Positions 57,958 through 64,000 of a stretch of 64,000 nt of DNA are shown one piece after another (position 1 is the first letter of the stretch; every line of letters begins with the position of its first letter). The stretch is from NCBI GenBank assembly GCA_003602285.1, contig QZVU01000005.1, forward strand, positions 186,001-250,000, read 5' to 3'. A model generated the notes under the pieces. The model searched no databases and was not told the DNA's origin. It saw only the letters and a list, made by a program, of their open reading frames with translations. This DNA is from Arthrobacter frigidicola. Lineage in GTDB: Bacteria > Actinomycetota > Actinomycetes > Actinomycetales > Micrococcaceae. The position numbers and the translations under genes were made by a program.

Positions 57958-58875
57958 ATGAGCGACACATGGACTGAACAACATATTCCCGATCAGGGCG
58001 GCCGTGTGGCCATCGTGACCGGAGCCAACACCGGGCTGGGCTTCGAAACCGCCCGAATGCTCGCAGAGCGCGGCGCGGCGGTAGTCCTCGCGGTGCGCGA
58101 CATCGAAAAGGGCAAGCAGGCAGCCGCCCGCATCGCCGGCGACGTCACCGTCCAAGCGCTCGACCTCACCTCGCTGGAATCGATCCGGTCCGCGGCGACC
58201 GAGTTGCGCGCCGCCCACCCACGTATCGACCTTCTCATCAACAATGCCGGCGTGATGTACACCCCGAAGCGGACCACGGCCGACGGGTTCGAGCTGCAGT
58301 TCGGTACCAATCACCTCGGCCACTTTGCACTCACCGGCCTGTTGATGAGCCAGCTTCTTCCCGTCCCCGACTCCCGCATCGTGACGGTCAGCAGCGTCGG
58401 GCACCGCATCCGCGCCGCTATCCACTTCGACGACCTGCAGTGGGAGCATTCCTACAACCGCATCGGGGCTTACGGCCAGGCGAAGCTCGCCAACTTGATG
58501 TTCACTTACGAACTGCAGCGCCGGCTCGCGCTGCATGGCACGACGGTGGCGGTGGCCGCGCACCCCGGTGTATCCAATACCGAACTGATGCGTAACTCAC
58601 CTGCAGCGCTTCGGGTGCCACTGACCTGGCTCGCACCGCTGATCACCCAGAAGGCTGAGATGGGCGCCCTGCCTACCCTCCGAGCCGCTACCGATCCCAC
58701 CGTGATCGGCGGCCAGTACTACGGTCCCGGCGGCCGGGGTGAGGTGCGCGGATATCCGACGCTGGTCACCTCCAGCACCGAGTCCCATGATCAGGTCACC
58801 CAGCAGCGCCTTTGGGCCGTTTCCGAGGAACTCACTGGCGTGACCTTTCCCCTGCCTGCACATTTGCCCAACTGA
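57958..58875 (+). CDS. SDR-family oxidoreductase, retinol-dehydrogenase-like
   Basis: 305 residues from the ATG at 57958 (AGGAG 4 nt upstream; the ATG at 57955 is too close). IVTGANTGLGFETARMLAERGAAVVLAVRD at 19-48, LLINNAGVMYTPKRTTADGFELQFGTNHLGHFAL near 93-126, Ser in IVTVSSVGH, and YGQAKLAN for Tyr/Lys. The long C-terminal part with VAAHPGVSNTELM and GGQYYGPGG is typical of the retinol dehydrogenase-like/WW-domain-oxidoreductase group. Oxidises or reduces an unknown alcohol/carbonyl. Confidence 0.92.
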   Translation: MSDTWTEQHIPDQGGRVAIVTGANTGLGFETARMLAERGAAVVLAVRDIEKGKQAAARIAGDVTVQALDLTSLESIRSAATELRAAHPRIDLLINNAGVMYTPKRTTADGFELQFGTNHLGHFALTGLLMSQLLPVPDSRIVTVSSVGHRIRAAIHFDDLQWEHSYNRIGAYGQAKLANLMFTYELQRRLALHGTTVAVAAHPGVSNTELMRNSPAALRVPLTWLAPLITQKAEMGALPTLRAATDPTVIGGQYYGPGGRGEVRGYPTLVTSSTESHDQVTQQRLWAVSEELTGVTFPLPAHLPN

Positions 58876-58878
58876 TCC

Positions 58879-59037
58879 ATGTCAAGCGGCATCGACTTCC
58901 CGCTGGAACTGCGCACCCAAGCACTCGCCCGCATCGGTCAGGTACTGCGCGACCGCGGGCTGTGGAACAGCCGGCAGCTCATTGACCCGGTCTGGATAGA
59001 CCGGAGGCTGAGGCGGTGGCCCGCGGGAAGCTGCTGA
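58879..59037 (+). CDS. Possible small ORF, 52 aa, or gene remnant
   Basis: An ATG-initiated frame with high-GC codon use starts 3 nt after the SDR stop: MSSGIDFPLELRTQ, then ALARIGQVLRDRGLWNSRQL and IDPVWIDRRLRRWPAG. No ribosome site and no recognised family. It abuts the broken exporter gene and may be a fragment. Confidence 0.25.
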   Translation: MSSGIDFPLELRTQALARIGQVLRDRGLWNSRQLIDPVWIDRRLRRWPAGSC

Positions 59038-59044
59038 CGTTCCG

Positions 59045-60050
59045 CTAGCGCTGGTTCTGTGGGCGGGCGGTGACCATGACGGTGACGATGAGAGCGGCGG
59101 CGGCGAGGATGAGCGCTCCGCTACTGAGGGCCGTAGCATAACCGTCGACGATGGCTTGGCTGGCAGCGGACACCGCACCGGTGTCGCCTGCTGGGCGGGC
59201 CGCGTAAAGGTTGGCCAGGGCGCCCGGCAGCCGGCCTTCTGTGGTGGTGACGCTGATCGTCGACAGTGCCGCGATGCCGACGGCAACGCCGATCTGTTGC
59301 GCCGCATTGAGCAGTGCCGAAGCGATGCCAGAGTCTTCGGGGCGGACGTCGGTGACGGCCATGAGGGTCAGGGGCACGAAGCTCAGCCCGAATCCGAAGG
59401 CGACGGCGAAAATGCCGCCCATAAGGTGCTCGAGGTAGCCGGAGTCCGGGGTGATGGTCGACAGCCACAGGATCGCGACGGTCGAGATGAGGGTTCCTGC
59501 CTCGGACACGACACGGGGCGCGAGTCGGACGACGACTTTCGAGGCGATGCCGGCGCCGAAGGGAAGCCAGGCCAGCCCGGTGCGGACGGCGTCGTACTCG
59601 AGGATGTGCTGCATATAGAGGGTCAGCAGGTAGAACCTGCCCATGGGACCGAAGCTGATGAAAAGCATGCCCAGGTAGGAGCCGGCGCGGCTGCGGTCCC
59701 TGAATCAGAACCGGGCCGGCCGGGGCGAGTCCTGCAACAAGAGAGGACAGCGTGAACAAGCCGATGCCGATCTGCAGGACTCTGCGGCGGGCGAGGAGAT
59801 CACCGAGCCTGCCGCCGAACAGCAATAAGCCACCGAACGCCAGGATGTAGGCGTTGATCACCCAGTGCACGCTTGCGGGAGTGATTCCGAGCTCGTTTTG
59901 GATCGACGGCAGCGCGATGTTTGCGATTGAGTCGTCGAGCACCAGCATCAGCTGGGCACTGGCAACCACCAGCAGGGCCAGTCCAAGACGCCGGTTGGTC
60001 CCGGCCTTCTGTCCGCCGATTGGCGGTGGGGCGTAGGGCTTCGTAGACAT
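59045..60050 (-). pseudogene. Decayed DHA2 (EmrB/QacA) MFS drug exporter
   Basis: Start at 60050: MSTKPYAPPPIGGQKAG, first helices VVASAQLMLVLDDSIANIALPSIQ, VHWVINAYILAFGGLLLFGGRLGDLLARRRVLQIG. The frame holds to about 59705 (LVAGLAPAGPVLI). The rest is in another frame from about 59700: SRAGSYLGMLFISFGPMGRFYLLTLYM to the end at 59045. Only about 325 residues are left against about 480 for the family. A large part between TM5 and TM8 is therefore gone, and the junction shifts the frame. A functional 14-helix exporter cannot be made. Confidence 0.8.
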
Positions 60051-60156
60051 GTTGTTCTCAGGGCGGCCTGGCAGGCAAGATGAGTGCAGAAGCTGGGTAG
60101 CTGCCGCGCGCTTCCCGTCCGCCTTGGCAGTTTGTTGCAAATGAGATGGAGTTCTA

Positions 60157-61053
60157 GTGCGGATACTTATTGTTGGGGCCGGAGCCACGGGTGGTGCGTT
60201 CGGGACCCTGTTGCAGGAAGCAGGACGGGACGTCACCTACCTCGTCCGCGAACGCAAAGCCAACACGCTGCGCCGGGACGGTCTACGGTTCGTGTCCCCC
60301 GACGCCGACCGAACCCATCCAGTACAGGTCATCACGGGCGCGGATACGCCGTCGGCCTTCGACCTCGTGCTCATCACTGTTAAGGCGACAGGGTTCTCCG
60401 CCGCGATCTCCGACGTCCACCCATTCATTGGAGAGCGCACGCGCATCCTTCCGGTCCTCAACGGCATGGCGCACATCGACCAGCTGCAAGCGACGTATCC
60501 CGGACAGGTACTGGGCGGTCTGGCCCGCATCGTGGCGACCCTCGACAAGGACGTCGTCCACCAGAAGACGCCGATGAACTCACTCATGGTGGGCTCCCTG
60601 ACAGACGCTCCGGTTCCGCACGACATCCGCGAGGCGCTCCACGTTCCCGGCATCGACTTCTCCGTCACCGATGACGTAATGGGCGCTCTTTGGGACAAGT
60701 GGGCATTCATCGCCGCTGCCAGCGTCATCAACTGCCTGTTCCGTGCCCCCATCGGCCCAGTTCTCGCCGTCGGCGGCGAGGGCGCGATCCGTGCAGCGGT
60801 CGAGGAACTCGAGGCTGTCGCCACACGGGCAGGACATCCTGTGTCGGATCCGGCGCACCGACAGGCAGTGGCCCTGCTGACCGAACCGGGATCGTCATTC
60901 ACCACATCGCTGTACCGCGACCTCGCGACGGGACTGCCCTCGGAGGTCGATCACATCCTCGGGGACTACGCGCTGCGCGCCCAGGCGCTGCAGCAGGCCA
61001 CACCGCTCCTCGACCTGGCACTGATCGCGATCCACGCAAACCTCTTGAAATGA
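60157..61053 (+). CDS. Ketopantoate reductase-family protein (PanE/ApbA)
   Basis: 298 residues; GGAG before the GTG. Rossmann motif MRILIVGAGATGGAFGTLLQEAGRDVTYLVRERKA, the lysine in LITVKATGF near 76, PVLNGMAHIDQL, the second Lys in ALWDKWAFIAAASVINCLFRAPIG near 177, and SSFTTSLYRDLATGLPSEVDHILGD at the C-terminus. The fold and motifs are those of 2-dehydropantoate 2-reductase (NADPH, pantothenate synthesis). Many paralogues in actinomycetes act on other 2-oxo acids, and no panB or panC is nearby, so the specific reaction is uncertain. Confidence 0.85.
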   Translation: MRILIVGAGATGGAFGTLLQEAGRDVTYLVRERKANTLRRDGLRFVSPDADRTHPVQVITGADTPSAFDLVLITVKATGFSAAISDVHPFIGERTRILPVLNGMAHIDQLQATYPGQVLGGLARIVATLDKDVVHQKTPMNSLMVGSLTDAPVPHDIREALHVPGIDFSVTDDVMGALWDKWAFIAAASVINCLFRAPIGPVLAVGGEGAIRAAVEELEAVATRAGHPVSDPAHRQAVALLTEPGSSFTTSLYRDLATGLPSEVDHILGDYALRAQALQQATPLLDLALIAIHANLLK

Positions 61054-61074
61054 CACCGTGCGATCACCACGGTG
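61054..61074 (+). terminator. Short hairpin after ketopantoate-reductase-like gene
   Basis: CACCGTG at 61054-61060 pairs with CACGGTG at 61068-61074 around 7 nt, directly after the TGA stop. No T run follows. From here to 61366 (about 290 bp) I see no gene, only short frames without start signals. Confidence 0.5.
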
Positions 61075-61366
61075 ATGTCAATTCAGTTGAAGGGGTCCGA
61101 GTTCATCAGGGGGGCTTGCGTCGGGGCGGGATGCCGAATCCGGCTCAGCTCCCGAGGCACCGCTGAACTTATGGCAGGCGCTGTCTTGGTATGCGCTGTG
61201 TGCTCGGATTCCCATGGCTGCGGCGTCCCTCGGGCCTACTGCATACTCCTCGCTGGGCGAGTCTGCGCCGTAGCCCGAAATGTCCCAGTAACTTTCCCTT
61301 CTGGACCGGTGGCACTGGCTATCCTTCTCTGAAACGACAACCTCCTCGCCATGGAATTGGGGCTTG

Positions 61367-64000
61367 ATGGACAGGCTGGAGCCGCCGGTCAGCCTTATTG
61401 GACGATCCGACGACAAAGCCTGGCTCGCTGGTCTTCTCAGGGCAGCAACTGAAGGACACGGAGCAGCCGGGGTCGTACGTGGAGATGCCGGTGTCGGCAA
61501 AACCTTCCTTATATCCTCAGTCCTGGCTGAGCATCCGCAGCTCCCGATGAAGCTGATAGCCGGGGTCGAAGCAGAAGCCGACCTTCCCTATGCTGCGCTC
61601 CAGAGAATGATTCTGACCCACCGGGCGGCCCTTGATGACCTCTCCGAAGCCCAGCGCTCAGCGCTCCTTGTGGCGTGCGGGCTGGCGAGCGGCCCTCCAG
61701 CCTCCAAATCCTTGGTCGGCCTCGGGATGTTGAATCTCCTCGCGCGGGTCTCGGACGAAGCCCCCTTCGTATGCTTTATCGATGATGCGCAGTGGGTGGA
61801 TCGCGAGTCACTCGATGCTTTTGCCTTCGTAGCGCGGCGGATCCTGGCCGAACCGCTCGTGGTGTTGTTTGCCGTCCGGAGCAATGACGCGGAGCCAACT
61901 CCTTTGGACGACCTCCCTGCACGAACCCTCGCGGGCCTAAACCGCGCCGACGCCTTGACGCTGCTCGAAACCTCGTCCTCCCAGGCGCTGGACCCGCGTG
62001 TCGCTGACCAGATCGTCGACGCGACAGGGGGCAATCCACTCGCCCTGGTGGATTTGCTTTCGGACCTTACGGAACGACAGCTCCGCGGTGAAGAACTTCT
62101 TCCCGAGCCGGTACCGCTGGGGAAGCACCTGGAGGCGCATTACCTCAGGCAGGGCCGCCGGCTGCCGCAAGAGACACAGATGTGGCTTCTGGCAGCAGCC
62201 ACCGAGCCAGAGGGCAACCTTGAGGCGATCGCAACTGCGAGTGATGCCTTGGGTCTGCGGGATAACGCTTCACGTGCAGCAGAATTGGCCGGTTTGGTGC
62301 GAGTCGATTCGACCGTGACGTTCCGCCATCCGCTCGTGCGTTCAGCCATATACAACGGTTCGCCCAGTCATGACATCCGAGCCATGCACCTGCACCTTGC
62401 GCATGCAGCCGAGCGGCGGGGTGATACCTACAGGTGGGTGACGCACCGGGCGGCGGCCACCATCGGGCCGGACGATGAGGTTGCAGACGCGCTTGAGGAA
62501 GCAGCGGATATGGCAATAAAGCGCGGCGGATATATGACTCGAACGAACCTCCTCGTTCGTTCAGCGGCCCTCACTTCCACCCAGACAGTCAAGAATCTGC
62601 GCCTTCTAGCTGCCGGGGAATCGGCAATCGCGGCTGGCGCACCCGCGCAGGCAGGCGCGCTGCTGAGGGCTTTGGAGCCCGAGGGACTCGACGATCTGGC
62701 TCGAGGGCGGCTCTTCATGGCCCGGTGCGATCTTGACACTCTTGCGCCCGTGCCGGGTCCTATCTACGCGCATCGCCCTCAACGACTGTTGGCTGCGGCC
62801 CGGCTCTTCCGTTCCACCGCCCCGGCGCGGGCCAAGCAGGCCATCGCCAGCGCTTACTGGGCGCTGGTTCAGGCCGACGAGATGGTGGAGGGGACGTCCT
62901 CCCGGGAGGTTGCCGAGGAAGCGCGTCGGATCTGCGAGACGGCCCCGGGCACCGATCTGCCCACTCGGGCCCTCATCGCTTTGAGCACCCTCGTCCTTGA
63001 CGGACCTGCGGCGGCGGCCTCCCTCGTCCGCGGAACAATCGCTCAGGCAACAGCGCCTGGAACTCCCGACGGGGACCTCCTGCAGTCCTTCATTTGCATT
63101 GCATATGCCGCGTGCCTTCTGAGAGACCCGGAATCAAGCGAAGCGGTTCTTCAGCGCGCGGAACACGCTGCGCGGGATCGTGGCGCAACCCTGGTCCTTT
63201 GCCGCATCCTTCTCCTCGGCGCGTACCTTAATATGCAGCAAGGGAGGATCCGCGAGGGCAGTGAGCGTCTCAACAGCGCAGCGGTGATCATCTCTTTCAT
63301 GGGACTCCCAAAGGTGTGGGCCGACATGGTCACGTCCCTGCCGGTACTCCGCGGATGGCTCGGCGATGAATCAATCACCAGGGAGGACGAGGTCTCCGCC
63401 GAGGCAAGAGCTTACGGGTACGGCCTAAGCGGTTCCTCCCGCCTCATCGGGACCCTGTTGCTCCGAGCATCGGAAGGCCGCTATGTCGAAGCGTGGAACG
63501 CCGGCCGCCAAATCAGGCATGATGACCCGTTCTTCACCGGCGCCTTGTACCTGCCGGACCTTGTTGAATGTGCGGCACGCGCCGGCGATCATCAATCGGC
63601 GAACAACCTCCTTCAGCGCTTGCGGGAGGAGAACGGCCACTCCAAGAGTAAGTGGGCGGAAGGGCTTGAGGAGCGAAGCATGACCCATCTCGACGAGGAC
63701 GCACCCGCCCCGCATTTCGAACGCGCCCTGGAATTGCTCACCGGGCCTGCTCTGGAAATGGATGCCGCGCGGACACATCTGCTGTACGGGGAATGGCTTC
63801 GCCGCCGGCGCCGACGGACCGAAGCCGCCGCTCACCTTTTCAATGCGTTTGAGATATTCCAACGGCTGGGCGCGCCGGGATGGTCGGCACGGGCGCGCCG
63901 GGAACTTGCCGCACTCGGAGAAACACTCGGGCACAACAAACAGACCCTCGCTGCGACACTTACGCCGCAGGAGCTGTCCGTTGCCAGACTTGCTGCAGCG
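61367..64000 (+). CDS. LuxR-family regulator with AAA ATPase domain (LAL/MalT-like), 3' end outside window
   Basis: 878 codons visible; the frame is still open at 64000. Start at 61367: MDRLEPPVSLIGRSDDKAWL. Walker A GDAGVGKT at 39-46; Walker B about 137 in FVCFIDDAQWVDRESLDAF; then DATGGNPLALVDLL, the NB-ARC/STAND-like sensor helices. A long helical repeat region follows from about 330. The last bases encode LTPQELSVARLAAA, the first helix of a LuxR-type HTH, so only the end of that domain is missing. ATP-dependent activator of unknown target, cytoplasmic. No good ribosome site precedes the ATG. Confidence 0.88.
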   Translation, partial: MDRLEPPVSLIGRSDDKAWLAGLLRAATEGHGAAGVVRGDAGVGKTFLISSVLAEHPQLPMKLIAGVEAEADLPYAALQRMILTHRAALDDLSEAQRSALLVACGLASGPPASKSLVGLGMLNLLARVSDEAPFVCFIDDAQWVDRESLDAFAFVARRILAEPLVVLFAVRSNDAEPTPLDDLPARTLAGLNRADALTLLETSSSQALDPRVADQIVDATGGNPLALVDLLSDLTERQLRGEELLPEPVPLGKHLEAHYLRQGRRLPQETQMWLLAAATEPEGNLEAIATASDALGLRDNASRAAELAGLVRVDSTVTFRHPLVRSAIYNGSPSHDIRAMHLHLAHAAERRGDTYRWVTHRAAATIGPDDEVADALEEAADMAIKRGGYMTRTNLLVRSAALTSTQTVKNLRLLAAGESAIAAGAPAQAGALLRALEPEGLDDLARGRLFMARCDLDTLAPVPGPIYAHRPQRLLAAARLFRSTAPARAKQAIASAYWALVQADEMVEGTSSREVAEEARRICETAPGTDLPTRALIALSTLVLDGPAAAASLVRGTIAQATAPGTPDGDLLQSFICIAYAACLLRDPESSEAVLQRAEHAARDRGATLVLCRILLLGAYLNMQQGRIREGSERLNSAAVIISFMGLPKVWADMVTSLPVLRGWLGDESITREDEVSAEARAYGYGLSGSSRLIGTLLLRASEGRYVEAWNAGRQIRHDDPFFTGALYLPDLVECAARAGDHQSANNLLQRLREENGHSKSKWAEGLEERSMTHLDEDAPAPHFERALELLTGPALEMDAARTHLLYGEWLRRRRRRTEAAAHLFNAFEIFQRLGAPGWSARARRELAALGETLGHNKQTLAATLTPQELSVARLAAA

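Noticed and set aside
1-64000. CRISPR arrays, tRNA or rRNA genes, insertion sequences, integrase or attachment sites
   Set aside because: Looked for repeated units, tRNA-like T-loop motifs and transposase motifs on both strands; none was convincing. Manual reading can miss divergent examples.

Overview
The window is high-GC chromosomal DNA with dense, short-spaced genes on both strands. The protein families (GpgS of the actinobacterial GT81 type, the CE1758/CE1759 luciferase-like pair, KdpDE, many one-component regulators) and several start codons placed 6-7 nt after a TANNNT box point to an actinomycete. My best guess is a soil Micrococcaceae such as Arthrobacter or a relative; this is inferred from style and content, not from a marker gene. 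No rRNA, tRNA, CRISPR array, insertion sequence or phage gene was seen.

Layout. 0-7.4 kb: the end of an unknown gene, a secreted beta-propeller-like protein, a LysR regulator divergent from an MHS-family transporter plus 3-hydroxybutyrate dehydrogenase, a GNAT enzyme and a luciferase-like monooxygenase. 7.5-14.4 kb: a three-gene NarL-type phosphorelay on the minus strand (lone receiver, LuxR-type regulator, GAF histidine kinase), divergent from alpha/beta hydrolase, RidA, second alpha/beta hydrolase, SnoaL-like protein and TauE-type exporter. 14.4-21.9 kb: SDR, VOC, DUF1801, a GlxA-type AraC regulator, a medium-chain reductase and an acyltransferase. 22.2-27 kb: an RsgA GTPase, an enoyl-CoA hydratase-like gene divergent from its TetR regulator, an EAL phosphodiesterase and a peptidase E.

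27-32.2 kb is the most coherent pathway. Glucosyl-3-phosphoglycerate synthase (gpgS), a GT4 glycosyltransferase, a Gfo/Idh/MocA oxidoreductase and a medium-chain dehydrogenase form a tight minus-strand operon. A histidine phosphatase resembling mycobacterial GpgP is divergent from it. The minimum product should be glucosylglycerate, and the three extra enzymes imply a further modified glycoside.

32.2-42.6 kb: ornithine cyclodeaminase with an Lrp regulator, RidA with an HxlR regulator, a DMT exporter, a terpene-cyclase-like toroid protein, an orphan KdpD/KdpE pair without kdpFABC followed by a large APC/KimA-like permease, a pterin dehydratase-VOC fusion and an Asp/Glu racemase-like protein. 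42.7-50.5 kb: a luciferase-like/MarR/FMN reductase operon with two copies of one operator, a lipoprotein phosphoesterase, and an old-yellow-enzyme gene, MerR regulator and quinone reductase sharing two matching 20-bp operators, then an SDR/TetR pair. 50.9-64 kb: a DUF418 membrane protein, a PhoD-like phosphatase, another quinone reductase, an SGNH hydrolase with its TetR gene, a TetR/SDR pair with a clear promoter-operator, a decayed DHA2 drug exporter, a ketopantoate-reductase-like gene and the start of a large LuxR-family ATPase regulator cut by the window edge.

Overall this is an accessory metabolic region. Many flavin- or NAD(P)-dependent enzymes (SDR, MDR, luciferase-like, OYE) sit beside their own small regulator, often with a readable operator in between.
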